From assembly GCA_050952465.1 (NCBI GenBank), contig JBMNKZ010000005.1, positions 1 through 64,000 on the forward strand: a DNA stretch of 64,000 nucleotides. The letters are read 5' to 3'. Under the pieces are notes generated by a model. It was given only the letters and a program-made list of their open reading frames with translations, had not been told where the DNA came from and ran no database searches. The position numbers and the translations under genes were made by a program. Below are positions 44,517-53,257 of the stretch, piece after piece. The first letter of the stretch is position 1, and every line of letters begins with the position of its first letter. The stretch is from DUPU01 sp050952465. Lineage in GTDB: Bacteria > Bacillota > Dehalobacteriia > Dehalobacteriales > Dehalobacteriaceae.

Positions 44517-46047
44517 GCGAATTGGGAATAGTGCAAAGGCCGAGGAATTGCCTAAGCTTCGGGTAGCAGCCTATTGCCGCGTATCTACGGACAGCGAGGA
44601 GCAGGCAACCAGTTATGAAGCGCAAATTGAGCACTACACAAACTACATTAAAAGCAATCCGGAATGGGAGTTAGCTGGCATATTTGCGGATGAAGGGATT
44701 ACTGGAACCAACACGAAAAAGCGTGAAGAGTTTAACCGGATGATAGAAGAATGCATGCAGGGCAAAATCGATATGATAATTACGAAATCTATCAGCCGGT
44801 TTGCAAGAAATACGCTGGACTGCCTAAAGTACATAAGGCAGCTTAAAGAAAAAAATATTCCGGTTTACTTTGAAAAGGAAAATATAAACACATTGGATTC
44901 CAAAGGGGAAATCCTGCTGACCATTATGGCTTCTTTGGCGCAGCAAGAAAGCCAATCGTTAAGCCAGAATGTAAAACTGGGTATTCAGTACCGATATCAG
45001 CAAGGAAAAATCCATATCAATCACAACCGGTTTCTTGGCTATACAAAGGATAAGGATGGCAATTTAGTTATCGTACCTGAAGAAGCAGAGATCGTTAAAC
45101 GCATTTACAGAGAATACCTTGAAGGTTCCAGTATGCTGCAGATAGCAAGAGGTTTGGAAGCTGACGGAATTCTTACAGGTGCAGGCAATCCCAGATGGCA
45201 TACCAGCACCATCAATAAGATTTTGAGGAATGAAAAATATATCGGTGATGCGCTGCTGCAGAAAACCTATACCGTAGATTTTTTATCGAAGAAAAGGGTA
45301 CCCAATAACGGTATAGTTCCACAATACTATGTAGAAAACAGCCATGAGCCCATAATCCCGCGTGAAATTTTTATGCAGGTTCAGGAACAGCTTGTCAAAA
45401 GAAGATGTGTGCATATAAGTAAGAACGGAAAGAAAAGAAACTATAGCAACAAGCATCCTTTATCACAGATGGTTTTCTGCGGCAACTGTCATGAAATATT
45501 CCGCAGGGTTCATTGGAATAACCGAGGAAAGAAATCAATCGTATGGAGATGCGTCAGCAGATTGGAAAACACCGGTTTGTTTTGTACCGCTTCCACTATA
45601 CTTGAAGATACGCTTAAAGAGAAAATTGTAGAAGCCATCAATGTAGCGGTCAGCGGAAAAAACTCTTTTCTGGCCATACTGAAGAAGAATATTGAAACCG
45701 TATTAAGCGAGGATTTGGATGAGACTACAGCAGATATTGATAAAAGGCTGGAAGAACTCCAAACCGAGTTGATCCAAAAAGCAAATTCAAAGGAAGAATA
45801 CGATAATATTGTAAATGAAATTTACAGGTTGCGGGACTTAAGGCAAGAAACACTTTCAAGAAACGCTCTTCGCCAAGATAAGAGGGATCGGATTGCTGAG
45901 ATGACGGACTTCCTTAACACGCAAACCGGTGATATTACGGAGTTTGATGATAAACTGGTCAGAAAACTAGTTGAAAAAGCGATTGTATATGATGACAGGT
46001 TAATGGTAGAGTTTAAGTCGGGATTAGAAATAGAAGTGAATCTATAG
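44479..46047 (+). CDS. Large serine recombinase 2
   Basis: The 522-residue protein is homologous to recombinase 1: AAYCRVSTDSEEQATSYEAQ (catalytic Ser), IITKSISRFARNTLD, recombinase domain (YTKDKDGNLVIVPEEAEIVK), zinc ribbon (CGNCHEIFRR) and coiled-coil end. Paired large serine recombinases often act together in excision and integration. The attachment site is expected close to the 3' end. Confidence 0.93.
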   Translation: MTTRNVTVIPARKRIGNSAKAEELPKLRVAAYCRVSTDSEEQATSYEAQIEHYTNYIKSNPEWELAGIFADEGITGTNTKKREEFNRMIEECMQGKIDMIITKSISRFARNTLDCLKYIRQLKEKNIPVYFEKENINTLDSKGEILLTIMASLAQQESQSLSQNVKLGIQYRYQQGKIHINHNRFLGYTKDKDGNLVIVPEEAEIVKRIYREYLEGSSMLQIARGLEADGILTGAGNPRWHTSTINKILRNEKYIGDALLQKTYTVDFLSKKRVPNNGIVPQYYVENSHEPIIPREIFMQVQEQLVKRRCVHISKNGKKRNYSNKHPLSQMVFCGNCHEIFRRVHWNNRGKKSIVWRCVSRLENTGLFCTASTILEDTLKEKIVEAINVAVSGKNSFLAILKKNIETVLSEDLDETTADIDKRLEELQTELIQKANSKEEYDNIVNEIYRLRDLRQETLSRNALRQDKRDRIAEMTDFLNTQTGDITEFDDKLVRKLVEKAIVYDDRLMVEFKSGLEIEVNL

Positions 46048-46432
46048 CTTGTAATCATGTGGAGTGTTATCATCGATGTCAAATTTGTAAATCTTGATTT
46101 TACAGTATTTGTTTGATTATATTCAACTTATCTACTCGAACAAAAGTGGTAAAATGCGTTCATGGGAACATATCGAGGGCATATTTTTGGACAAAAATTG
46201 AGAATAAATGTTGCATAATGATGGTACATAGCATTTCAGTGGTAAAATCATTGAAAGGACATATTGGAAAAAGTTAGGAATTTAGCTGCTGTTATTATGA
46301 TTAATTACTGGAATCCGACTGAGCAAAAAATAGAAAATTTATTTTCTCATTAAAGGTTCGCTAAAGGTAGATAGTTTATGATAATAAATGTAAGACGGCC
46401 GCTTACAAGAATTTTCTTAAGGAGGTATAATC
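46048..46432. other. Non-coding gap at prophage right edge
   Basis: 385 bases, AT-rich, with no credible gene. It should hold attR of prophage B and the promoter of the Asp-box gene, but the att core cannot be defined without the left end. AAGGAGG lies just before 46433. Confidence 0.4.
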
Positions 46433-47152
46433 ATGAACAAGAAAATTTTATCAAAGCTGGATACAACAAAAAAGAAAGTTGGAGCTATTGTTCTTAGCAC
46501 AGTGCTTCTTGGCACACTTGCTGTTGGAACAGCCTACGCGGCAAGCTCCATGAATCCTTTGCAGGTGAAAACAGAAAATGGCGTTCAGTGTTATTCTACT
46601 GACGGCGGCAAGACCTGGAGCCAAAACGCACCCGAAGGCGTAACGGTCAGCGACAAAGATGGCAAGCTTACCATCACTAATGGTATTCCACCTAAGGATG
46701 GCGAAAGAGATGGAGTGCTGAGCAAAATGGAGGACGGTGTCAGGCACTATTCTACTGATGGCGGCAAGACCTGGAGCCAAAACGCACCCGAAGGCGTAAC
46801 GGTCAGCGACAAAGATGGCAAGCTTACCATCACTAATGGTATTCCACCTAAGGATGGCGAAAGAGATGGAGTGCTGAGCAAAATGGAGGACGGTGTCAGG
46901 CACTATTCTACTGATGGCGGCAAGACCTGGAGCCAAAACGCACCCGAAGGCGTAACGGTCAGCGACAAAGATGGCAAATTTACCATCACCAATGGTATTC
47001 CACCTAAGGATGGCGAAGGAGATGGAATGCTGATCAAAACGGAAAATGGTGTAAGGTACTACTCTATTGATGGCGGCAAGACTTGGAGCCAAAATGCTCC
47101 CGAAGGTGTAACGGTGAATGAAGACGGTTCTGTAGTTGCAAATTATAATTAA
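46433..47152 (+). CDS. Secreted Asp-box (BNR-like) repeat protein
   Basis: The 239-residue protein has a signal peptide (KKKVGAIVLSTVLLGTLAVG, cleavage after TAYA near 36) and then four 52-residue repeats. Each has YSTDGGKTWSQNAPEGVTV, an Asp-box (SxDxGxxW), and KDGKLTITNGIPPKDGE. The fourth copy is diverged and truncated. Asp-boxes occur in sialidases and extracellular sensors. The gene sits 88 bases before a two-component system, so it may be its target or partner. Confidence 0.8.
   Translation: MNKKILSKLDTTKKKVGAIVLSTVLLGTLAVGTAYAASSMNPLQVKTENGVQCYSTDGGKTWSQNAPEGVTVSDKDGKLTITNGIPPKDGERDGVLSKMEDGVRHYSTDGGKTWSQNAPEGVTVSDKDGKLTITNGIPPKDGERDGVLSKMEDGVRHYSTDGGKTWSQNAPEGVTVSDKDGKFTITNGIPPKDGEGDGMLIKTENGVRYYSIDGGKTWSQNAPEGVTVNEDGSVVANYN
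46558..47140 (+). repeat. Four tandem 156-bp repeats
   Basis: Equivalent positions recur at 46601, 46757, 46913 and 47069. Copies 1-3 differ at few bases; the last is shorter and more diverged. The unit is 52 codons, so copy-number change keeps the frame. Confidence 0.9.
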
Positions 47153-47180
47153 ATAACGCAAAACTATAGGCATTCTAAAG

Positions 47181-47210
47181 CACATAGGAGCTGTTCGCAG
47201 CTCCTATGTG
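47181..47210. repeat. Perfect 13-bp hairpin before response regulator
   Basis: CACATAGGAGCTG, TTCG loop, CAGCTCCTATGTG. No T run follows, so it may terminate weakly or protect mRNA ends. Followed by GCATGC repeats and the AAGGAGG of the regulator gene. Confidence 0.7.
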
Positions 47211-47240
47211 CATGCATATAGCATGCAAGGAGGTATACCA

Positions 47241-47930
47241 ATGAGGCTATTAATGGTTGAAGATGAGAAGTATATGGCAGAAGCTGTTGCCCAGGTTCTA
47301 AAAAAGAATAACTATACTGTTGATTTGGCGTATAACGGTGAAGATGGGCTGGACTGCGGGCTTTCAGGCATTTATGACATCATCATTCTTGATATAATGC
47401 TTCCTAAAATGGATGGTATAAGCATACTTAAGGAATTACGCAAAAACGGAATTGAAACGCCTGTTATTTTATTAACCGCAAGAGGTGAAATAGAGGACAA
47501 GGTGCGCGGCCTTGACAGCGGTGCAGATGATTATCTGGCAAAACCATTTCATACCGACGAACTATTGGCTCGTTTGCGTGCTTTGGGGCGAAGAAAGGCG
47601 GAATCACTGATAAATGACGGTATACTCAGCTATGGAGATATCAAACTGAACCCGCATACCCTTCAACTAGAATGCGGGAGTAAAGAGGCTGTACTGACAT
47701 TAAAAGAGTCTCAATTATTGGAGCTGTTAATAAAAAGAAACGGAATAATTGTTTCAAAGGATAATATTATTGAAAAGCTATGGGGTTATGATACTGATGC
47801 AGAAGAAAACCGTGTAGAAATATATATATCCCTTTTACGAAAGAAGCTGGCTCAACTAGATTCCGGAGTTTATATTCAAACTATACGGGGTGCTGGGTAT
47901 GTCTTAATAACGGCAAAGGATGGTCAGTAA
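47241..47930 (+). CDS. OmpR/PhoB-type response regulator
   Basis: The 229-residue protein has a receiver domain (LLMVEDEKYMAEAV acidic pair, IIILDIMLPKMDG phosphoacceptor Asp near 51, LAKPF Lys near 103) and a winged-helix DNA-binding domain (residues 125-225, SLLRKKLAQL; TIRGAGYVL). It is overlapped functionally by the kinase two bases downstream. ATG 47241 follows AAGGAGG. Confidence 0.95.
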   Translation: MRLLMVEDEKYMAEAVAQVLKKNNYTVDLAYNGEDGLDCGLSGIYDIIILDIMLPKMDGISILKELRKNGIETPVILLTARGEIEDKVRGLDSGADDYLAKPFHTDELLARLRALGRRKAESLINDGILSYGDIKLNPHTLQLECGSKEAVLTLKESQLLELLIKRNGIIVSKDNIIEKLWGYDTDAEENRVEIYISLLRKKLAQLDSGVYIQTIRGAGYVLITAKDGQ

Positions 47931-47931
47931 A

Positions 47932-49230
47932 ATGTTTACAAAATTACGCAACAAATTTCTCATTCTTAATATGGCTATGACTTCAACGGTTATGATTATT
48001 GCTTTTGCTGCCATTTATATCGTTAGCTATAATAACGTAAATTCAGAAATCGCGAAAAGATTAAATCCGCAAGCCGGAATTCAAACTGTGATAGAAGGAA
48101 CAGAAATGTTTGACGATGCAGAAAATAATAAATCTAAAGCCCTTAATCGGAGGTTTTCACCAGATGATTCTTATTCCTTCATTATCCAGGTAGACGGAAA
48201 TGGTGAGATTTTGGAAATAGACTCTCCTTTTAATTTGAATGAGGAAACATACAAAAAAGCTACTGATATTGCATGGAGCAATAAAAAAAGCAGTTCTGCA
48301 ATAACTCTGGAAGGCAAGCAATGGAGATATGCCATAGCACAAATGAAAAAGCAGGTGATTCAAGGGAACGGGCAGTCATATACGGTTGCGGAAAACAAAT
48401 ACCAGATAATGTTTTTAGATGTTACAATGTATAAAAAAACATTGTTTCAATTGCTTACTACATTGCTCTCTGTAGGATTAATAATGCTTTTTGCAATTTT
48501 TATCATAAGCCTTTACTTTGCCAACCGGGTTATCAAGCCAATATCCGAGGCATGGGAAAGGCAGAAGCAATTTGTAGCCGATGCTTCTCATGAATTGAAA
48601 ACACCGATTTCCATTATAAATGCAAATTACGATGCGCTGTTGGCAAATCAGGAAGAAACCATTAAGAGCCAATTAAAATGGCTTGACAATATAAAGATTG
48701 GAACTAACAGAATGACAAAGCTTATTAACGACCTTTTGTCTCTGGCACAAATGGAGGATTTGAGCTTTGTAATGCAAAAAGTGCCGTTCAATATGAGCAG
48801 TGCAGTTAATGAAGTGATTTTATCAATGGAAGCTGTAATGGCTGAAAAAGATATAGAACTTATCAGCTCCATAAAGCCTGACATAATTGTTAAGAGCGAC
48901 CCTGAAAGAGTTAAGCAGGTTATAACGATTTTATTGGATAATGCCGTAAAGTATACGGAAAAAAAGGGGCAGATAGATATATCCTTAACTGAATCAAAAC
49001 GTCATGTCGCATTTTCCATAAAAAACAGCGGGAAAGGGATAGCCAAACAAGATTTGCCAAAAATATTCGACAGATTTTATCGGGTAGATCCATCCAGAAC
49101 GCATGAAGCGGGCAGTTATGGGTTAGGGTTATCAATTGCTAAAACGATAATAGAGAGACTAGGAGGCGAGATATATGCAGAAAGTGTGGAAAATGAATAT
49201 ACAACCTTTACTTTTACACTTGAGTTGTAA
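47932..49230 (+). CDS. Membrane sensor histidine kinase
   Basis: The 432-residue kinase has TM1 near residues 13-33, an extracellular domain of about 140 residues, TM2 near 178-200, a HAMP-like linker, HisKA (FVADASHELKTPIS, phosphorylated His) and HATPase (LLDNAVKYTE, DRFYRVDPSRTH, GLGLSIAKTII). It would sense an envelope or extracellular signal and phosphorylate the upstream regulator. All catalytic motifs present. Confidence 0.95.
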   Translation: MFTKLRNKFLILNMAMTSTVMIIAFAAIYIVSYNNVNSEIAKRLNPQAGIQTVIEGTEMFDDAENNKSKALNRRFSPDDSYSFIIQVDGNGEILEIDSPFNLNEETYKKATDIAWSNKKSSSAITLEGKQWRYAIAQMKKQVIQGNGQSYTVAENKYQIMFLDVTMYKKTLFQLLTTLLSVGLIMLFAIFIISLYFANRVIKPISEAWERQKQFVADASHELKTPISIINANYDALLANQEETIKSQLKWLDNIKIGTNRMTKLINDLLSLAQMEDLSFVMQKVPFNMSSAVNEVILSMEAVMAEKDIELISSIKPDIIVKSDPERVKQVITILLDNAVKYTEKKGQIDISLTESKRHVAFSIKNSGKGIAKQDLPKIFDRFYRVDPSRTHEAGSYGLGLSIAKTIIERLGGEIYAESVENEYTTFTFTLEL

Positions 49231-49404
49231 TGTATTGTGAATAATAAAATGATTTGTGGAATCAAATACCATGCTTTAAATCAGTAAATTATGTTGCTTA
49301 ATATTTCGGCTAATGACATCAGAAAGAAGTAGTGCTTTACTATTTAATCTTATTAAATCATAAAGGCTTTGTTATGGCTAAGCGGAATTTATAAATAATA
49401 AATG
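49231..49404. other. Non-coding AT-rich gap
   Basis: Between kinase stop and the riboswitch remnant. No gene; it presumably holds the promoter of the transcript that carried the riboswitch. Confidence 0.4.
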
Positions 49405-49457
49405 GGTTATTTGTGCTAAGGGCAAACCTGTCTAAAGATAGGGGCGCAAAGCTAAAG
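49405..49457 (+). ncRNA. Truncated c-di-GMP-I (GEMM) riboswitch
   Basis: AAGGGCAAACC, a stem CCTGTC/GATAGGG with TAAA tetraloop-like turn, and GGGGCGCAAAGCTA match the GEMM-I aptamer 5' half (P1b/P2) in order and spacing. The 3' half, normally a second hairpin ending in a GCAGCC-like receptor, is missing: the transposon terminus TGTGAATC begins at 49458. The right transposon flank does not supply it. Confidence 0.75.
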
Positions 49458-49576
49458 TGTGAATCGTCAAATTAAAACTGACATCTTAGTCACTTTATTT
49501 CATTTTAAATCAAGCCTTTTCAGTCAAATTTGAACAGGCTATCATACAAGAAATGAATTACAAAGTCACTTTGGAA
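49458..49576 (+). repeat. Left transposon end with four transposase-site repeats
   Basis: TCGTCAAATTAA (49464), AGTCACTTTATTT (49488), AGTCAAATTTGAA (49522) and AAGTCACTTTGGAA (49563) share (A)GTCAnnTTT. Multiple such sites at each end are a feature of Mu/Tn7-type transposons. Confidence 0.75.
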
Positions 49577-49618
49577 TAGAAAAAAGCGGCCGTTTGACCA
49601 ACCGCTTAATACTAGACC

Positions 49619-50425
49619 TTATAGTTCAATATCTCTGTTTGCCTGGTAAACAACCTCTTCGTCCAATGAGCGTATCTGGTTTGCACAAGCGTACATTAGG
49701 CAGCTAGTTACAAGGTTGTTGATTTGTCTGGGAGCTCCCTTTGCAATGGTAAAAATAGAATCAATGGCACTATCTGAGAATAAATTTGTTTCCATTGCCC
49801 CGGCGTATTTTAGGCGTGAGTGAATGTAATCCTTAAGTTCCTCTTTTTTCAATCCCTGCAAGTGATATTTCACATTGATTCTTTGGCGGAGTGGGGTATT
49901 AATTCCCATTTGCAGGCGGTTTCTCAGTGATGTCTGCCCGGCAAGGATGAGAATAAATGGGTTCTCGCTGTCCATAGAAAAGTTAAACAGAATGCGCAGG
50001 TCATCCAGAACCTTGTTGCTAAGGCTTTGTGCCTCATCAATAATAATGACGGGTGTTATCCTTTGATCGTGATAAGAAGAGTAAATCAGTTTCTGTAACT
50101 GTTCAAACATGGTCACCTTCTTATGAGTAGGTTCTTCGCCAAGCTTCATGATAAGACCACGGTAGAAATCCATTACCGTAACTGTGGTCAGTGAATAGTA
50201 AGAGGGCTGATAGAGCCCGGGATTGAGGCCATTACAGAACCGACGGAGTGCTGTTGTCTTTCCGGTACCAGCCTCTGCTGTAAGAAGGAAAATGCCACGT
50301 GTAGATTGGATATATTTCAATCGTGACTCTAATTCAAGAAAATCGGAACCCTGAAAAAGTTCTGATACAGGGATTTCCTTGGTAAAAGGATTGTGTTTTA
50401 GTCCAAAGAATTGTGTAAACATCAT
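49619..50425 (-). CDS. TnsC/TniB/ExeA-like AAA+ ATPase
   Basis: The 268-residue protein has MFTQFFGLKHNPFTKEI (ExeA-type start), Walker A TAEAGTGKTTALR near residue 53, Walker B TPVIIIDEAQSLS near 128, and sensor TSLRNRLQMG and GAPRQINNL. Such ATPases regulate target choice of DDE transposases (MuB, TnsC, TniB). Its ATG overlaps the transposase TGA. Confidence 0.88.
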   Translation of the reverse strand: MMFTQFFGLKHNPFTKEIPVSELFQGSDFLELESRLKYIQSTRGIFLLTAEAGTGKTTALRRFCNGLNPGLYQPSYYSLTTVTVMDFYRGLIMKLGEEPTHKKVTMFEQLQKLIYSSYHDQRITPVIIIDEAQSLSNKVLDDLRILFNFSMDSENPFILILAGQTSLRNRLQMGINTPLRQRINVKYHLQGLKKEELKDYIHSRLKYAGAMETNLFSDSAIDSIFTIAKGAPRQINNLVTSCLMYACANQIRSLDEEVVYQANRDIEL

Positions 50426-51789
50426 GAAATTACCCCCTCCTTATCCATTGAAGAAAAAGAGATTGTGTTTTTGGGTATATGGTCAGAAGAAGCATTGTCC
50501 GATACAGATATGACAGAATCTTTCTTGTAGTCTTTCCTTGAAGAGGCTGATGGTCTGCCTTGACGTTTCATATGGGCATTGTCGGAGAAATGGACTTTTT
50601 TTGCCGTACCAATGCATTTGTCATCTGAGTAAAGAAAAACTTCTTCAAGCCCACGTTCAAGTAGGTCCGGATCATAACGGATATTAATTTTTCTGCCGGC
50701 AAAGGCAGGTGAAGTCTCATACAGGACGCTATTAAGACTAAGAGTAGCATCGTGCTTGATGGTCCGGGGCACCTGTACCAGGAATTTCTCGTTAAACAGA
50801 GAAAGATCTGTTGGCAAGACAACGGATTCAGCCTGAGCCAGAAAACAGTCTAAAGGTGACATACCAAGACCTGAATGGGGTTTTTCATTGTAATCGGAAG
50901 AAAGCCATTCCCAGAACAAAGTATTTAGATTGTCAATGTCCTTTATTTTATTCGCTTCCAATGTTGACAGAAATCTTAGACGACAGCTGCGAAAAAAACG
51001 CTCTATTTTCCCCTTGCTGGTAGGAGTAAAGGGTTCCGCCCGGAGCAGAGTGACACCAAGGTTGGCACACAGGTATTCGAAGTTAGCACAGCGATAGATT
51101 TTTCCGTTATCTGTATACAGAAGCTTCGGAATGCCCCGTCTTAAGACAGCTTCCCGGAAAGAATGCCGCAGGCTCAGAAAATCTTGAGAGTAGTAAAACT
51201 GGGCATGAAGAATCAAACGTGAGCAATCATCAATAAAAGCTAGAAGGTAGGTTTGTACCTTTTTACCATCTTTTTTTATGTATGGTCCGTACATTACGTC
51301 TGTCTGCCAAAGCTGATTAATTTTGCCGTGGGCAAAGCGTTTCATGTCTTTAGGAATCTCGGAGGTGTCCTGGAAAGAGGCCCGTGTTCGGTTTAGATAG
51401 CGGGTTAACGTAGAAAGAGATATGTCTGCCGGCGTAAAAAAGCCTTCCTTTACCATCATATCATAGATGACAGTAGCGGGAGCTTTTGGATATTTGCGGC
51501 ATTTTTCAGCCAAGGCATCGGATATCTCAGTAGTAACCTTACGGGTACCGCCTTTATCAGTTCTTGGTTTAGGTTTTAGGGCATCAAGTCCAAGACGGAG
51601 ATAATCCGTGTACCATGAGGAAATGGTCTTTGGTGAATAATTCTTCATGCCATAGTGAGGCATGTCGATTACAGAAGATGACACTTTGGCACAGTATTCC
51701 CCCTGATGTTCCGCCTGGCCATTAAGCAAAGGGCTGATAATGGAAAATTTTTTAAGTGCAATCGCATTTCGGGTTGCTTCATCAAGCAT
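50422..51789 (-). CDS. TnsB/TniA-like DDE transposase
   Basis: About 455 residues from the ATG near 51789, preceded by AAAGGAGG. It has amino-terminal helix-turn-helix segments (YSPKTISSWYTDYLRLGL; ISLSTLTRYLNRTR), rve core with QLWQTDVMYG (D), LLYTDNGKIY (D) and TSKGKIERFFR (E), then a Mu-C-like beta barrel (YETSPAFAGRKINIRYDP). It cuts and joins transposon ends, working with the coupled ATPase. Confidence 0.9.
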   Translation of the reverse strand: MLDEATRNAIALKKFSIISPLLNGQAEHQGEYCAKVSSSVIDMPHYGMKNYSPKTISSWYTDYLRLGLDALKPKPRTDKGGTRKVTTEISDALAEKCRKYPKAPATVIYDMMVKEGFFTPADISLSTLTRYLNRTRASFQDTSEIPKDMKRFAHGKINQLWQTDVMYGPYIKKDGKKVQTYLLAFIDDCSRLILHAQFYYSQDFLSLRHSFREAVLRRGIPKLLYTDNGKIYRCANFEYLCANLGVTLLRAEPFTPTSKGKIERFFRSCRLRFLSTLEANKIKDIDNLNTLFWEWLSSDYNEKPHSGLGMSPLDCFLAQAESVVLPTDLSLFNEKFLVQVPRTIKHDATLSLNSVLYETSPAFAGRKINIRYDPDLLERGLEEVFLYSDDKCIGTAKKVHFSDNAHMKRQGRPSASSRKDYKKDSVISVSDNASSDHIPKNTISFSSMDKEGVIS

Positions 51790-51910
51790 AAAAATGCCTC
51801 CTTTCGTATAGAAAAAGCCTATCACTATCGAAAAGAGCTGCAAAGGAAAAATTAGTGTTGCAAAGATACTCCCGGAAATACTTCTCATAATGGGCTGCAT
51901 ATGATATATT

Positions 51911-52504
51911 TTAAAGTGCTGAAAGGGTTAAATATGTGCAGGACCCATGTGAGAACATGTCCATAGAAACGGAGTACGGGGTAGGAGCCGCAGTTTCTAT
52001 TAGGTTGAGCGCATCTTTAACTCTTTTTCTGTTATCTTGAGATGCTGATACCGGATTATCAAGGTGAAACTGACGGACAAGATCCATTAGAATCCGGTTA
52101 CAGTTTCTAAGAACCCGTTTCCGGTACTGGTAAAACAGCTGTCTGGAAAAAGAGATACCATAGTTTAGTGTAAAGTTTCGGATAAAAGAAGTTATGGTTC
52201 CGGCCCAAGCCAAAAATCCGGAAAGGGAATAATGTATGAACCCCATGGAATACGTTCTCCTAGGATGGCAGAACCATGGAAGCAAGGACACCGTTCGGCG
52301 ACAATCTGGGCAGATGTAACGGCGTACCAGAATAAAGCCTTCAAAATCTTTAGCAATCAGATATCTCTGATAGAATCCATGACGACGGAGATGCTGCTTA
52401 TGACAGTGGGGACAAAGGGTGTGGGTCAGGTCAGGAAATGAGAATGCCTGACCCTGATTATGATAAATATTAGGTAGAACATCAACTTTAAAAATTTTCT
52501 GCAT
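51911..52504 (-). CDS. Zinc-ribbon DUF6431-type transposon protein
   Basis: This 197-residue protein has a zinc ribbon in residues 28-75 (CPHCHKQHLRRHGFYQRY to YICPDCRRTVSLLP), an HTH-like helical middle (FLAWAGTITSFIRNFTLNY), and a basic helical end. The pattern resembles DUF6431 (from memory). ATG 52504 has AGGAG upstream. It is first in the operon, in the place where related transposons encode TniQ/TnsD target selectors, which also contain zinc fingers. A target-selection role is inference. Confidence 0.7.
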   Translation of the reverse strand: MQKIFKVDVLPNIYHNQGQAFSFPDLTHTLCPHCHKQHLRRHGFYQRYLIAKDFEGFILVRRYICPDCRRTVSLLPWFCHPRRTYSMGFIHYSLSGFLAWAGTITSFIRNFTLNYGISFSRQLFYQYRKRVLRNCNRILMDLVRQFHLDNPVSASQDNRKRVKDALNLIETAAPTPYSVSMDMFSHGSCTYLTLSAL

Positions 52505-52535
52505 GATTAAAGATCTCCTAAAAAAGAATACGGCC

Positions 52536-52643
52536 TTAAAATGACAAAAAATCATCACATAAGAACCGTAATCTATTTTAGAATAACTATTAAAATTTGA
52601 CTAGATATTAAGGGTTTAAAAGGAATTAATTTGATGATTTACA
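52536..52643 (-). repeat. Right transposon end with three transposase-site repeats
   Basis: On the minus strand: TCATCAAATTAA at the terminus, CTAGTCAAATTTT (52593-52605) and TGTCATTTTAA (52536-52546). The asymmetry (four left, three right) resembles Tn7-family ends. Confidence 0.7.
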
Positions 52644-52874
52644 CCCCTGAGTACTCGTTTCCAGCATTTATTTGCACGGTATGTGGTGCATTTACTTGCA
52701 CCTAAGAATGATTGTGCGCACACAGTTTTTGACTATGACGTAACCAATGGAGAACTTGAGTATATCAATAAAGATTTTGAAAACCTGCTGCTGGAGAAAA
52801 TGAGGAAAAATATCCATCTATTCTGTGACCCGGGTGATTTAGATAGGTTGATGGGGGAAGAATTAGAAGATTAA
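52644..52874 (+). pseudogene. Gene fragment truncated by transposon
   Basis: An open frame (STRFQHLFARYVVHLLAPKN, then FDYDVTNGELEYINKDFENL, ending LMGEELED) enters from the transposon border without a start. GTG 52683 lacks a ribosome site. Acidic helical protein, not recognised; probably the tail of a gene cut by the insertion or an associated deletion. Confidence 0.45.
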
Positions 52875-52928
52875 ATTGATTTTTGTAGAAGAAGCGTTTA
52901 GATACATACTTGAAATAGATTTCCGAAG

Positions 52929-52967
52929 GTGCCTCTAGAATTAGTTTAGAGGCACTTATTTTTTTGC
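52929..52967 (+). terminator. Strong intrinsic terminator
   Basis: GTGCCTCTA and TAGAGGCAC (nine perfect pairs) followed by TTATTTTTTT, 55 bases after the fragment's stop, supporting that the fragment was a real gene's end. Confidence 0.85.
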
Positions 52968-53058
52968 TATTCAGCGGACACACCTTCATAAACCCTATGT
53001 ACATAAAAAATTTCAACAGCAGTATCGAAATTAAAAGAATGTGCATGGGGGATTGTAT

Positions 53059-53154
53059 ATGAAACTAGGCAGCGTTTCAATAAACTACGACATTTGGAGA
53101 AAAGGTTTAATGAAATTATTGAAAAGTTATAGGTGTAAGTGGAAGGACATATGA
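53059..53154 (+). CDS. Possible 31-residue peptide
   Basis: ATG 53059 after GGGGGAT reads MKLGSVSINYDIWRKGLMKL and ends KWKDI. Cationic. It may be a gene remnant; nothing else supports it. The rest of 52968-53257 shows no feature. Confidence 0.25.
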   Translation: MKLGSVSINYDIWRKGLMKLLKSYRCKWKDI

Positions 53155-53257
53155 ATAAGTATTAGAATAAAATACTTATGCAGATTAGAAGGGCAAGTGA
53201 CAATGATTAGTAATAATATCAGTAAATAGAAAAAGTTTAAAATAAGGGGGAATTTAA

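Larger units (their letters stand above)
49458..52643 (-). mobile_element. Tn7/Tn5053-like three-gene transposon (3186 bp)
   Basis: Ends are TGTGAATCGTCAAATTAA at 49458 and, on the other strand, TGTAAATCATCAAATTAA ending at 52643: 18 bases with two mismatches and terminal TGT. Further AGTCA-type repeats lie inside both ends. Genes: zinc-ribbon protein, DDE transposase and AAA+ ATPase, all minus. No 5-bp target duplication is seen (TAAAG left, CCCCT right), implying a later rearrangement. Confidence 0.85.

Noticed and set aside
46601..47100. CRISPR-like periodic repeat
   Set aside because: The repeat unit is 156 bases with no spacers and encodes protein repeats.
46451..47185. Long minus-strand open frame opposite the Asp-box gene
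   Set aside because: A product of the tandem repeat and codon bias; no start signal, and the plus strand has signal peptide and Asp-boxes.
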